A stretch of 64,000 nt of DNA from Nonomuraea wenchangensis (GTDB lineage Bacteria > Actinomycetota > Actinomycetes > Streptosporangiales > Streptosporangiaceae), in the NCBI RefSeq assembly GCF_900111685.1, contig NZ_FOHX01000022.1, forward strand, positions 124,001 through 188,000, written 5' to 3'. Positions within the stretch are counted from its first letter, which is position 1, and the number at the start of each line of letters is the position of its first letter. The notes under the pieces were generated by a model. It ran no database searches and was not told the DNA's origin. It worked only from the letters and a program-made list of their open reading frames with translations. The translations under genes and the position numbers were made by a program. This document shows, piece after piece, positions 16,960 to 25,532 of the stretch.

Positions 16960-17118
16960 TCGTGGCCGCTGCGTGCGCGCAGCCTGCGCGAGCGCGGTGT
17001 GCCGGTGCCGGAGATCGCAGCCAGGCTGGTCATCCCCACGGGAAAGAACAAGGGCAGCCACCCGTCCCTGGCCAGCGTCTACCGGGCGCTCGCCATCGAG
17101 GGCGAGGCAGCGCCATAA
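16960..17118 (+). pseudogene. C-terminal fragment of a serine recombinase/resolvase
   Basis: After an in-frame TGA at 16957-16959 the plus strand reads a helix-turn-helix tail (LRERGVPVPEIAARLVIPTG, then KNKGSHPSLASVYRAL) ending at TAA 17116-17118. This matches the DNA-binding C-terminus of actinomycete serine recombinases. No catalytic domain is present, so it is debris. The rest of 16868-17199 holds no gene. Confidence 0.65.
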
Positions 17119-17199
17119 GACACGGCTGCCACGCCCAAGAAGCGGGCGCGGCAGCGGCGAGTGCGCTGTCGCCACTGGCCGCTCCGATGCGGGTGGGGC

Positions 17200-18420
17200 T
17201 CACGTACGGGAGCCGGCACAGTCGGCGATGCGAGCCACGGCGGCGGTGACACCGTCTTCAGCGCCAACGTGTCCGGCCAGCATGCGGGCGGTCGGCGCCA
17301 GCTCTGCCGCGTTCTCAAGGGCGGCGGCCAGCCGGGCGGCGGTGAGACGGCCCCGCAACGGTTCCGGGGCGACGCCGAGGTGGTGCAGGCGGTCGGCCCA
17401 GAACGGCTGATCGCCGAGGAGCGGGCGGACGACCTGCGGCACCCCCGCACGCAGGGCCGCCGCGACCGTGCCGACGCCGCCGTGATGGACGGCGACGGCG
17501 ACGCGTGGCAGCAGCCAGTCGTGCGGGGCCTCCTCTATCACCAGGACATCGTCCGCGACCGCACCTGGCCGCAGCGCTCCCCATCCGGTGGCCAGTACGG
17601 CCCGCCGCCCGGCCAGCCGGGCCCCTTCCAGGACGGCGGCGGTCAACAACTCAGGGTCGCCGGTGCTCGAGCTGCCGAAGCCCACGTAGACGGGCGGTTC
17701 GCCCTGATCCAGGAAGTGAGCCAGCCGCTCGGGCGGATTCCAGGTGTCGTTCGCGGGCATCGTCCAGAACCCGATGGGGCGAGCGGAGGGGGGCCAGCCG
17801 GCGGGCGCGGGCAGCAGGTGCGGGCTCCATGCGTGCAGCACGCTGCCCGTCTTGACCAGGTCGGCCAAAGGCGTGAAGCCGTCCTGCAGGCCGAGTGCCT
17901 CAGTCCGCCACCTGCGGATCGTGCTCCGGTATGGGGCCTCGACCGCGGCGGCGACCCGCCAGCTCGCCCGGTTGAGCGGGCCTGGCGGCCGCACCGGGAA
18001 GATGGGAGAAGGAAAGGCGGACGTCGGCACGTACAGAGGGATCAGCAGACCGGCGAGGGCCGGGACGCCGAGCTTCTCCGCGACGTAGGGCCCGCCGAGG
18101 GACTTGGGGTGATACACGACGACGTCGGCCGGTCGTGCAGCGAGCGCCGCCTGGTCGTCCAGGAGGCGGCGCAGCATCGGCCGGACCGATCGTGCGGCGG
18201 TGATGGCCGCGCGCACGCCCTGCCCTTTGACGGAGTCCTGCAGCGTGAACATCTCGTCGCTGAGCGGCACGAATTCCACCCCGTACCCGGCCGCGAGCGG
18301 CTGGAACCGGCGGGGCGCGGCCAGGACCGGCCGGTGCCCGGCGGCCAGCAGCCCGCGCGCCAGCGCCAGGAACGGCTGGACGTCTCCGCGGCTGCCCACG
18401 CTGATCAGCAACGGTCTCAT
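17200..18420 (-). CDS. GT1-family (UGT/MGT-like) glycosyltransferase
   Basis: The 406-aa protein has the two Rossmann-like domains of family 1 glycosyltransferases. The acceptor domain starts with ISVGSRGDVQPFLALA. The donor-binding domain carries the signature VAVHHGGVGTVAAALRAGVP near residues 317-336 and a downstream GDQPFWADR segment. These enzymes move a sugar from a nucleotide sugar to a lipid, macrolide or other small molecule in the cytoplasm and often inactivate antibiotics. Its start codon overlaps the stop of the GbsR-like regulator by 4 bp, so the pair is one operon and the regulator probably controls the transferase. Confidence 0.9.
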   Translation of the reverse strand: MRPLLISVGSRGDVQPFLALARGLLAAGHRPVLAAPRRFQPLAAGYGVEFVPLSDEMFTLQDSVKGQGVRAAITAARSVRPMLRRLLDDQAALAARPADVVVYHPKSLGGPYVAEKLGVPALAGLLIPLYVPTSAFPSPIFPVRPPGPLNRASWRVAAAVEAPYRSTIRRWRTEALGLQDGFTPLADLVKTGSVLHAWSPHLLPAPAGWPPSARPIGFWTMPANDTWNPPERLAHFLDQGEPPVYVGFGSSSTGDPELLTAAVLEGARLAGRRAVLATGWGALRPGAVADDVLVIEEAPHDWLLPRVAVAVHHGGVGTVAAALRAGVPQVVRPLLGDQPFWADRLHHLGVAPEPLRGRLTAARLAAALENAAELAPTARMLAGHVGAEDGVTAAVARIADCAGSRT

Positions 18421-18869
18421 CGCTTGTCCCTCAGTTCATCCCACTCGTCCAGCAGGGCGGGGAAGCGGTCCATCATGAACGCGTACATGTCTCGCATCAG
18501 CTCCAGACGTCGCCGACGCGCAGGGTCGTCACCTACCGCCTTCAGGCCCTGCTCGGCCAAGGCCCGGAAGCTCTCGAACTCGGCCATCTTGGCGCGGAAA
18601 GCGCGGGCGAAGACGTCCTCGGCCAGCCGGTAGTGGTCCCGCCGCGCGCCCCGCACCCGAAACCGCTCGACCAGCCCCGCCTGCTCCAGTTGCCGTAGCG
18701 CGATACTCATGCTGCTCTTGGCCACGGCCAGCCCCTCGGCCAGCTCGGGCGCGTCCGCGCTGCCCGATTCCGCAGTCAGGAGCCAGCCCATCACCCGCCC
18801 AGCCGTCCGGCTCAGTCCCAACCGCGCGTAGAAGAGCCCGGCGTCCTCCACGAACTGATCCACATCCAT
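18417..18869 (-). CDS. GbsR/MarR-family transcriptional regulator
   Basis: The start at 18869 (MDVDQFVEDAG) matches the usual N-terminus of GbsR-type winged-helix regulators, giving 150 aa. The longer frame to 19130 would add an unrelated arginine/cysteine-rich tail. The motif AGRVMGWLLT and the recognition region AKSSMSIALRQLEQAGLV are typical. It is first in a two-gene operon with the glycosyltransferase (stop and start overlap as ATGA). A short dyad GTTCG/CGAAC around 18890-18906, just upstream, may be its binding site. Confidence 0.85.
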   Translation of the reverse strand: MDVDQFVEDAGLFYARLGLSRTAGRVMGWLLTAESGSADAPELAEGLAVAKSSMSIALRQLEQAGLVERFRVRGARRDHYRLAEDVFARAFRAKMAEFESFRALAEQGLKAVGDDPARRRRLELMRDMYAFMMDRFPALLDEWDELRDKR

Positions 18870-19054
18870 GGAAGCGAATGTATCGGATCGTTCGGATATG
18901 TGCGAACAATTCGACTGACGGCAGCGCGGGCCGCTGTCCCTTCGACACCGCTCACCACCACTGGTGGCCTTCTTGCGCCGCTCGATCCGGTCTGCCTTGA
19001 CATCCCGCCACCCAGGGCGAAGTCCCGGCTCCGGCGAGCAGTGGCAGAGATCCC

Positions 19055-19090
19055 AGCGAGGATCACAGCGGGGATCACAGCGGGGATCAC
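19055..19090 (+). repeat. three tandem 12-bp repeats ending at the MerR start codon
   Basis: Units 19055-19066, 19067-19078 and 19079-19090 read AGCG(A/G)GGATCAC and abut the ATG at 19091. Each unit contains a possible GGGGA ribosome binding sequence, the last at the right distance from the start. Copy number could therefore alter translation of the regulator. No longer array is present. Confidence 0.75.
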
Positions 19091-19495
19091 ATGCACATCG
19101 GGCAGGTGGCGGCGCGGACCGAGCTGTCACTGCGAACCATCCGGCACTACGACGAGGTCGGCCTGGTGCGGCCCTCTGCGCGCAGTCAGGGTGGCTTCCG
19201 CCTGTACACCGAGGCCGACGTGGCCCGGCTGATGGTGATCCGCCGGATGAAGCCGCTCGGCTTCACGCTGGAGGAGATGGGCGAGCTGCTGTCCATCACC
19301 GACCAGCTCGACAACATCGGCGCGGCGGCCGAGCTGGAGGCGGCCGAGCGCGAGCAACTGCTGGCCCGGCTGGGCCGCTTCGAGCAGGCCACCCGTGAAC
19401 GCTGCCAGGCGCTACGTACCCAGCTGAGCCGGGCCGAGGAGTTCGCCGCCGACCTACGGCGGCGCGCCGGCCAGCTGACCGACGGCCCTGCCTGA
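19091..19495 (+). CDS. MerR-family transcriptional regulator
   Basis: The 134-aa protein has the N-terminal MerR winged helix (IGQVAARTELSLRTIRHYDE, then GGFRLYTEADVARL) and a coiled-coil dimerisation helix from about residue 75. No cysteine pair typical of metal-sensing MerR proteins is present in the C-terminal part, so a drug or organic ligand, or no ligand, is likely. It converges with the MFS pump at 19530. Nearby it has no obvious own target. Confidence 0.9.
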   Translation: MHIGQVAARTELSLRTIRHYDEVGLVRPSARSQGGFRLYTEADVARLMVIRRMKPLGFTLEEMGELLSITDQLDNIGAAAELEAAEREQLLARLGRFEQATRERCQALRTQLSRAEEFAADLRRRAGQLTDGPA

Positions 19496-19529
19496 CCGCT
19501 GGCCGGGCTCGCCTGCCCCACCTTGACCT

Positions 19530-20972
19530 CTACTTCGGCGGAGGGGACGGCCCGATCAGCGGGTGGGCTGCCGGCTCCCCCGACGCGGCCGGGGAGGCGT
19601 CGCGCCGTCTCGGCAGCGCGGCCGCCAGGAGAGCGACGGCGGCCAGCACCACGGCGATGGTGGCGAAGGCCTGCCCGTAGCCGGTCGCCAGCTCCGGCGC
19701 CCGGGCCGGGCCGGCGCGTTCGCCGTCCTGTCCCGCCGTCAGCGCGACCAAGGCGGCCAGGCCGAGGGCGCCGCCGATCTGCTTGGCGGTGTTCATCAGC
19801 CCGGAGGCCGCTCCCGCGTCGGCTGCGGCGACGCCCGAGGTGACCGTGACGGTCAGCGGCGTGTTCAGCAGGCCGCCGCCGAGCGAGATCAGCACGGCCG
19901 GGCCGGCGATGGCCGTCAGGTAGTCCTGGCCCGGGGCGATGCGGCTCTGCCACCAGAAGCCGGCCGCGCCGATCAGCGCCCCGGCGACGATGAGCACGCG
20001 ATCGTCGGCGCGGCGCATCAGCCACGGCGTCAGGCGCAGGCCGACCAGCATGGTCAGCAGGGTGTGCGGCAGGAACGCCAGCCCGGCCTGCAGCGGCCCG
20101 TAGCCCAGGACGTGCTGCAGGGACAGGGTCAGGAAGTACCACATCGGGTTCAGGCACGCCCCGGCCAGCAGCATCGCGATGTTGCCCAGCCAGATCGGCC
20201 GCGCCCGCACCAGGCGCGGCGGGATCAGCGGCGCCCGCGCCACGCGTACCTCGACCAGCGCGAACAGCCCCAGCAGGACGAGCCCGGCGCACGTGACGGC
20301 GGGCGCGCCGGACAGGCCATAGGCCAGTGCGGCCAGTCCGGCGGTGGCCAGCACCGCGCCGAGCACGTCCAGCCGCCTCCCACCGCGCCGGTCGGTACCG
20401 GGGGCGAGCCGGCGGATCACGGCCAGGCAGACCAGGCCGATCGGCACGTTGATCAGCAGAATCGCCCGCCAGGACAGGTATTCGGTCAGCGCCCCGCCGA
20501 TCAGGTTGCCCGCCGTGCCGCCGGCCAGGCTCACCGCCGTCCAGATCGCGATGGCGCGGGTGCGGCGCGGCCCCTCGGGAAAGACAGAGGTCAAGATCGT
20601 GAGCGTGGCCGGGGCCAGCACCGCCGCCCCCACCCCCTGACCGGCCCGGGCCGCGATCAGCCAGCCCGGCGCATCGGCCAGCCCGCCGGCCAGGCTCGCG
20701 GCGGTGAACACCGCAAGGCCGGCGGCGAAGACGCGCCGGTGCCCGTACAGGTCGGCCAGCCGCCCGCCGAGCAGCAGCAGAGCGCCGAAACTCAGCGCGT
20801 AGGCGTTGCCCACCCACGCCAGGTGCCGGGCGTCGAAGCCGAGCGCGTGCTGGATGGACGGCAGCGCGACGTTCACCACCGACACGTCCAGCACCACCAT
20901 GAACTGCGCGGCACACAGCAGCGCCAACACGACCGGCACCCGCCCTCCCCTCTCATATGACGATGCGATCAC
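19530..20972 (-). CDS. MFS drug exporter, DHA2 (EmrB/QacA) family
   Basis: The 480-aa protein starts with GTG at 20972 and has about 14 membrane helices. It has the helix-1 signature FMVVLDVSVVNVALPSI, motif A LGGRLADLYGHRRVF and a SLAGGTAGNLIGGAL motif C-like antiporter segment. It diverges from the TetR gene at 21038 across a 65-bp gap with an operator, the standard layout of regulated multidrug efflux in actinomycetes. The C-terminal tail is proline-rich and cytoplasmic. Confidence 0.92.
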   Translation of the reverse strand: MIASSYERGGRVPVVLALLCAAQFMVVLDVSVVNVALPSIQHALGFDARHLAWVGNAYALSFGALLLLGGRLADLYGHRRVFAAGLAVFTAASLAGGLADAPGWLIAARAGQGVGAAVLAPATLTILTSVFPEGPRRTRAIAIWTAVSLAGGTAGNLIGGALTEYLSWRAILLINVPIGLVCLAVIRRLAPGTDRRGGRRLDVLGAVLATAGLAALAYGLSGAPAVTCAGLVLLGLFALVEVRVARAPLIPPRLVRARPIWLGNIAMLLAGACLNPMWYFLTLSLQHVLGYGPLQAGLAFLPHTLLTMLVGLRLTPWLMRRADDRVLIVAGALIGAAGFWWQSRIAPGQDYLTAIAGPAVLISLGGGLLNTPLTVTVTSGVAAADAGAASGLMNTAKQIGGALGLAALVALTAGQDGERAGPARAPELATGYGQAFATIAVVLAAVALLAAALPRRRDASPAASGEPAAHPLIGPSPPPK

Positions 20973-20973
20973 A

Positions 20974-21020
20974 TTGCTTTACCGTGACGTCAGCATATAA
21001 TCCGATGCGGACACATCGGA
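20974..21020 (+). promoter_or_regulatory. promoter and operator of the TetR gene at 21038
   Basis: A TTGCTT -35 (20974-20979), 16-bp spacer and perfect TATAAT -10 (20996-21001) face the TetR gene. The palindrome TCCGATG-N6-CATCGGA (21001-21020) starts on the last base of the -10, so bound repressor would block this promoter and probably the divergent MFS promoter. Confidence 0.7.
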
Positions 21021-21037
21021 AAACTGTGGGAGGGGTC

Positions 21038-21640
21038 ATGGGGCGGGGACCGGGAGCGCACCACGCGCAGCGGCGCGCCGAGATCGCCGACGCGGTGCTC
21101 GCCATCGTCGCCGACCGCGGGCTGGCCGCCGTCTCGCTGACCGAGGTCGCCGCCCAGGCCGGCATCTCACCCGGCCGCGTACAGCACTACTTCCCGGCCA
21201 AGCGGCAACTCGTGGAGGCCGCCTTCGAACGCGGCAACGAGCTGTCCAGCGCCCGCATCCGCGCCAAGACCGGCGCCGACCCGCAGGCCGCCGAGCCGCG
21301 TCTGGTGCTCACCACGGTGCTGGGCGAGCTCATCCCGTACGACACCGCCACCGAGGCGCACATGCGCGTACGGCAGTCCTTCCACGCCTTCGCCTTCGCC
21401 GAGGAGGCCATCGCGGCCCGGCTGCGCGTCCTGTACGCCGACTTCCACCGCCAGATGGCCGACCTCATCGCCCGCGACCAGCAGGCCGGACACATCCCCG
21501 CCGCCCTCGACCCACACGCCACGGCGCTGGCCCTGGTGGCGCTGGCCGAAGGGCTCGCCGCCTACGTGCTCACCGGCGTCACCACCGCGAGCACCGCCCG
21601 CCGGCAGGTACTGGCGGCCGTCGCCGACCTCTACCGCTGA
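21038..21640 (+). CDS. TetR-family transcriptional regulator
   Basis: The ATG at 21038 is chosen over the longer frame (20957) because GGGAGGGG lies at 21028-21035 and the upstream codons overlap the promoter. The 200-aa protein has a TetR helix-turn-helix (SLTEVAAQAGISPGRVQHYF near residues 30-50). Its ligand domain is like BetI/AcrR relatives. It diverges from the MFS exporter and most likely represses it and itself through the palindrome at 21001-21020. Confidence 0.92.
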   Translation: MGRGPGAHHAQRRAEIADAVLAIVADRGLAAVSLTEVAAQAGISPGRVQHYFPAKRQLVEAAFERGNELSSARIRAKTGADPQAAEPRLVLTTVLGELIPYDTATEAHMRVRQSFHAFAFAEEAIAARLRVLYADFHRQMADLIARDQQAGHIPAALDPHATALALVALAEGLAAYVLTGVTTASTARRQVLAAVADLYR

Positions 21641-21949
21641 GTGTCGAGCCCATCAAGCGGTTGGTCCCGCCAGCGCCGCTCACCACGGCCCGCCGGCCAG
21701 GGTGGGCAGGCATCGCGCGTTCATTTCCCGCCCACCGTGGACGCGCGCCTGCGCGTCGGCCTACCGGCGAAGTCTTCCTCGGCCAGGTCCGCCCAACACC
21801 GCTCCTCCTCAGGCCACGATCCAGCGACCACGCCCCCGGCCTGCCGGCCGTTTTCTGGCCCATGCCGCCGCGCACCGGGCCGATGCAGGCGCGATCAGAA
21901 GGCTGCTGCGGGATGCCCTCCCGCGCAGCCTGAGCAGCAGCCTCAGCAG

Positions 21950-22390
21950 CGCCGCCGAGCGGCAGCCGCTTGGCCACATCCAGCCGCAGCTCGCCATGGG
22001 GCTGGACATGCTGCCAGAACAGGGGAGTCAGCCCGCGCCGGTCCGGGGGCTTGAGCAGCTCAGCCCACTCCGGCTCGGCCAGGACGTCCTGCAGCATCAA
22101 AGTGTTGATGTACACGAGCGCGGCCTGCAGGATGCGCAGGCACAGCACGCTCATCTCCAGCTCCTCGCGCCGGCTGGTGGCGATGTCGCCGCCCTTGCCG
22201 TAGAAAATGGCGCTGTTGGAGGACTCCACCACGTTGAGCCCTTCCGGCGGGCGGCGAAGATGGTCTTCTGCGGGCGGCCGACCTCCAGCATGGCCTGGTA
22301 GGTCGGGTGAGAGGCGGACGCGGTGAAGCGGCGCAAGATGGCCTCGGTGGAGGCGGTGCCCTGCTTGATCGCGGTGGCGTATTTGATCAT
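21950..22390 (-). pseudogene. C-terminal remnant of a Tn3-family transposase (tnpA)
   Basis: Two frames together encode the end of a Tn3-type TnpA. MIKYATAIKQGTASTEAILR runs from about 22390, and after a frameshift near 22240 VVESSNSAIFYGKGGDIAT, then SVLCLRILQAALVYINTLML and an LFWQHVQPHGEL segment, run to about 21950. The N-terminal two thirds are missing, cut where the dehydrogenase gene at 22410 begins. No terminal inverted repeat is obvious, and 21641-21949 contains no recognisable gene. Confidence 0.85.
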
Positions 22391-22409
22391 CTGGTCGTAG
22401 TTCTGCCGG

Positions 22410-23450
22410 CTATCTGATCTTGATGATCACCTTTCCGAACGGGCTGGCCGATTCGTAGTACCTGTACGCTGCCACGGCCTCTTCGAACGAGAACACCCGG
22501 TCGAGGACTGGCCTGAGCCGGTGCGCGGTGATGACGTCGTTCATGGAGACGAACTGGGCGCGACTGCCAACGGCCAAGGCGCGGACCGTAGCGGCGACGC
22601 CGAACAGCAGACGAGGGTCGACCGGTGGCCAGTTGCCGGAGACGGACCCGACGAAGGCGATGTGCCCGTCGACGGCGACTGACCGCAGCGACTGCTCCAG
22701 CGTTCCGGCGGTGTCGACGACGCGGTCAACCCCTCGCCCGGCGGTGAGTTCACGGGTAGCGGTGTGCCAGTCCGGGATGTCGTGGTAGTTGATCACCTCG
22801 TCGGCTCCCAGATCGCGAAGGCGCTGCTCCTTGTCCGCGCGGCTTGTCGTGGCGATCACTGTCGCGCCCAGGAGCTTGGCGAACTGCACCGCGAACAGCG
22901 ACACGCCGCCCGAGCCGGTGACCAGCATGCTCTGTCCGCGCTGAATTCCGCGGCCGTCGCCGGTCAGGGCGTTCCATGCCGTGACGGCGGCGCAGGGAAG
23001 AGTCGCCGCCTCGGCGTAGGAGAGGTGGTCGGGGATGTGCACGAGCGCGTCCTCGGGGAGGATGGCCAGCTCGGTCAGCATTCCGTCGAGCGAGCCACCC
23101 AACTGCGGCAGGTATGCCGGTTCCAGCGGGCCGTCCAGCCACCGCGGGAACAGTGCGGCGGTGACGCGGTCGCCTGGGCGCACCCGCCGCACATCCGGCC
23201 CGACGGCGACGACCTCGCCGGCACCGTCCGAGACCGGTATGACGTCCGGTTTGACGGGCAGCACGTACTGCCCTCGGAGCACCAGAAGTTCGCGGAAGCT
23301 GAGTGAGGTGGCGTGGACCGCGACCGCGACCTCCCCCTGCCGGGGTGTGCGCGGTTTGTGCGTGCGCAGCGCCAGGCCGTCGGTACCGCCGCCGGCGGTG
23401 ACGTGGTAGCTGCGCACCATCGATGGGCGTATCGCCATCACCGCGGTCAC
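22410..23450 (-). CDS. NAD(P)-dependent medium-chain alcohol dehydrogenase
   Basis: The 346-aa protein shows the GroES-like domain and a Rossmann domain with VTGSGGVSLFAVQFAKLLG as nucleotide-binding motif. It lacks the cysteine quartet for structural zinc, placing it among quinone-oxidoreductase-type or zinc-independent enzymes acting on aldehydes, ketones or enones. Its start overlaps the stop of the SnoaL-like gene by 4 bp, so the two are translationally coupled. The partner might bind or isomerise the same substrate. The Tn3 debris begins 20 bp beyond its stop. Confidence 0.88.
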   Translation of the reverse strand: MTAVMAIRPSMVRSYHVTAGGGTDGLALRTHKPRTPRQGEVAVAVHATSLSFRELLVLRGQYVLPVKPDVIPVSDGAGEVVAVGPDVRRVRPGDRVTAALFPRWLDGPLEPAYLPQLGGSLDGMLTELAILPEDALVHIPDHLSYAEAATLPCAAVTAWNALTGDGRGIQRGQSMLVTGSGGVSLFAVQFAKLLGATVIATTSRADKEQRLRDLGADEVINYHDIPDWHTATRELTAGRGVDRVVDTAGTLEQSLRSVAVDGHIAFVGSVSGNWPPVDPRLLFGVAATVRALAVGSRAQFVSMNDVITAHRLRPVLDRVFSFEEAVAAYRYYESASPFGKVIIKIR

Positions 23451-23869
23451 CCCTCGATGAACTGGTAGTCGCTGACGATGCGGCCGTCGGGGCCGAGGAT
23501 GAGGATCTCCAGCCCGACACCGGCGACCTCACCACCGGCCCGGGGCGCCATCTCCCAGTTGAACTTGACGACGTTGTGGAGCCGGACGGTGTTGCCGCGC
23601 GACCGGAAGACGAAGGTGCCCGGCGCGACGAACTCCTCGTGGGCGCGAGTCACTCGGAACTCCAACGCGTGGTGCCCGCGTGCTTCCAGAAAGTGACGGT
23701 CGAAGCCCAGCCCTTCAGCGGTCCGCAGCATCTCCTTGGGAGGCTGGAGCACATGGACCGCATCGGCGGACCACAGCTCGCCGACCGCGGTGCGGCGGCG
23801 CTCGGCGTCGGGTTCGTTCCATACGGCGACGTAGCGGTCGGTGAGGTCGTGGATGTCAATGTCAGCCAT
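23447..23869 (-). CDS. SnoaL-like/NTF2-fold protein
   Basis: The ATG at 23869 has AAGGAGAT a few bases upstream. The 140-aa product has the NTF2-like pattern: an N-terminal helix with YVAVWNEPDAERRR, a W-S-A-D-A-V-H-V strand near residue 35 and a C-terminal EILILGPDGRIVSDYQF sheet. Members are small cone-shaped enzymes or binding proteins such as limonene-epoxide hydrolases and polyketide cyclases. It is first in the operon with the dehydrogenase at 22410. Confidence 0.85.
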   Translation of the reverse strand: MADIDIHDLTDRYVAVWNEPDAERRRTAVGELWSADAVHVLQPPKEMLRTAEGLGFDRHFLEARGHHALEFRVTRAHEEFVAPGTFVFRSRGNTVRLHNVVKFNWEMAPRAGGEVAGVGLEILILGPDGRIVSDYQFIEG

Positions 23870-24063
23870 GGTTGATCTCCTTGGTTGCGCATGGTCGGCG
23901 TGCGGCAACGACCTTGCTGCGCCGGCCGTCGCGCGGCAATTCCTCGCGGGGAATGGCGGATCAGCAGCCGATCGGATTACACAAGAGGAGTGATCAGCGA
24001 ATCGACCAGAGGCGGGCTCGCCGGAGGGCTGCGTGAGTGGCCGATCGATGATCATCCGGCTGG

Positions 24064-24345
24064 CCGACCGCCCTCGAACGGATCCTGGACGGCCACCTGC
24101 CCTACCCGGCGGTGGTCGTCGACCGGCACGGTGACCTCGTCTCGGCCGACGCGGCCTTTCACGCCCTCACCTCGGGTGTTGCTGCATCATCCAGGCCGAG
24201 AGCGTGCGCAACCCGGACGACCGGCTCCAGCGCCTGGCCTCCGGACTCACCGACCTGGCACCGCCACGTCCGCGCGAGTCACCGCACCACCTCGGCTCCG
24301 CCGTACCGCTGCGCCTGCGGGCACCTGACCCAGCCGGAGGAATGG
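24064..24345 (+). pseudogene. remnant of an XRE/MmyB-like regulator (ligand-binding domain only)
   Basis: The plus strand encodes ALERILDGHLPYPAVVVDRH, then GDLVSADAAFHALTSG, in frame 1. After a break near 24180 it reads NPDDRLQRLASGLTDLAPP and PHHLGSAVPLRLRAPD in frame 3. This is the order seen in MmyB-like ligand-binding domains, with the middle missing and no helix-turn-helix upstream. The flanks 23870-24063 and 24346-24501 show no gene. Confidence 0.7.
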
Positions 24346-24501
24346 ATCACCTGGTCAGCAGCGCCCAGCGGAAGGCCACCCAGCGAGCCGGTGCCGGCCA
24401 CGGCCCCGGCGATCTCGGCAGTGGCCTGGGCGCGGATGCCCTCCAAAGAAATCCGGGAGGCGGTGTCGGATCGGGGCGGTGGTGTTCGTAGCAGGGGTGA
24501 G

Positions 24502-24520
24502 GCCGCCCCCAAGGGGCGGC
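24502..24520 (+). other. GC-rich hairpin upstream of the RibD-C gene
   Basis: GCCGCCCC (24502-24509) and GGGGCGGC (24513-24520) form a perfect 8-bp stem with a CAA loop, ending 22 bases before the ATG at 24543. It may be a terminator remnant of the decayed regulator or a 5' leader structure. Confidence 0.5.
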
Positions 24521-24542
24521 GCCAAGGCAAAGGAACCGCGAT

Positions 24543-25154
24543 ATGAAGCTGACGACCATGACTCAGGTCACCATCGACGGAGTGATGCAGGGAAACGGCG
24601 CCGCGTCGGACGACCGCAGGAACGGATCCGAGCGCGGCGGCTGGGCCCGGGGGAAGGGCGACGACGAGACCAGGACGTTCATCACGCAGACCTATCAGCG
24701 CGCCGAGGCGTTCCTGTTCGGCCGGCACACCTACGAGCTGTTCGCCGGCTCTTGGGGATCCATCGACCAGATGCGCGCCCATCCCATCGGCGTGGCCTTG
24801 AACGAGGCCCCCAAGTACGTTGCCTCGACCACGCTCACCGCCCCGCGTTGGCAGGACACGACCGTTCTCCGCGGTGACCTCGCGACGGCCATCAGTGAAC
24901 TGAAGGCCAAGCCCGGGGGTGAGCTGCAGGTGCACGGCAGTGGCATCCTGGTCCAGTGGCTGCTGGAGAACGACCTGGTCGACGAGATGATTCTGATCAC
25001 CGTCCCGGTGGTCGTAGGCCAGGGCGCGCGGCTGTTCCCCGACGCGGGCCCGGATCTTGCGCTCGACCTGGTCGAATCCCACGTCGACTCCAAGGGTGTG
25101 TCGATCCAGGTCTACCGGCCGGCGGGGCGCCCGCAGTATGCGCCAACGGCTTGA
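24543..25154 (+). CDS. RibD C-terminal/dihydrofolate-reductase-fold protein
   Basis: The 203-aa protein begins MKLTTMTQVTIDGVMQ and contains FLFGRHTYELFAGSW, then LQVHGSGILVQWLLENDLVD. These are hallmarks of the stand-alone RibD-C (YwjB/YyaP-like) family, which has the DHFR fold and is presumed to bind NADPH. An AAAGGAA ribosome binding site sits just upstream. It heads the cluster with the DGPF/YCII protein and the ECF42-type sigma factor. RibD-C proteins are frequent companions of that sigma group, so it is likely a target or effector in the same response. Confidence 0.88.
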   Translation: MKLTTMTQVTIDGVMQGNGAASDDRRNGSERGGWARGKGDDETRTFITQTYQRAEAFLFGRHTYELFAGSWGSIDQMRAHPIGVALNEAPKYVASTTLTAPRWQDTTVLRGDLATAISELKAKPGGELQVHGSGILVQWLLENDLVDEMILITVPVVVGQGARLFPDAGPDLALDLVESHVDSKGVSIQVYRPAGRPQYAPTA

Positions 25155-25208
25155 AATCCCTGACCACCGAACCACGCTGTCTTTGACACCACAGGAGTTG
25201 ATCTCCAG

Positions 25209-25532
25209 ATGCAGTACCTGGTTTCCGTGATCGACGACAAGAGCAATCCTGGCAGCACGGACAGACGGCCTGCCATCAGCGCGTTCAACGAACGACTGAT
25301 CGCCGAGGGCTACTGGGTTTTCGCGGGCGGACTCGCGGACACCGACGCGGCCACGGTCATCGACAACCGGGGCGAGCAGGCGGTGTTCAGCGACGGGCCT
25401 TTCGTGGAGTCGAAGGAGTACCTCGCCGGCGTCTGGGTGTGGGAGGCCCCCGATCTGGATGTGGCGCTCAAGCTCGCCGCCGAGGCGTCGAAGGTCTGCG
25501 ACCGGAAGATCGAGGTGCGGCCGTTCCAGTGA
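25209..25532 (+). CDS. DGPF/YCII-domain protein
   Basis: The 107-aa protein has a dimeric ferredoxin-like YCII fold with the family signature DGPF in the segment FSDGPFVESKEYLAGVWV near residues 60-77. Such proteins are the classic genomic partner of ECF42 sigma factors and are thought to be their signalling or effector partner, although the mechanism is unknown. Its TGA overlaps the GTG start of the sigma gene (GTGA at 25529-25532), so translation of the two is coupled. Confidence 0.93.
   Translation: MQYLVSVIDDKSNPGSTDRRPAISAFNERLIAEGYWVFAGGLADTDAATVIDNRGEQAVFSDGPFVESKEYLAGVWVWEAPDLDVALKLAAEASKVCDRKIEVRPFQ

Noticed and set aside
19563..20960. A long plus-strand frame opposite the MFS pump
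   Set aside because: Composition is Gln/Arg/Gly-rich without motifs and contradicts the well-supported 14-helix transporter on the minus strand.
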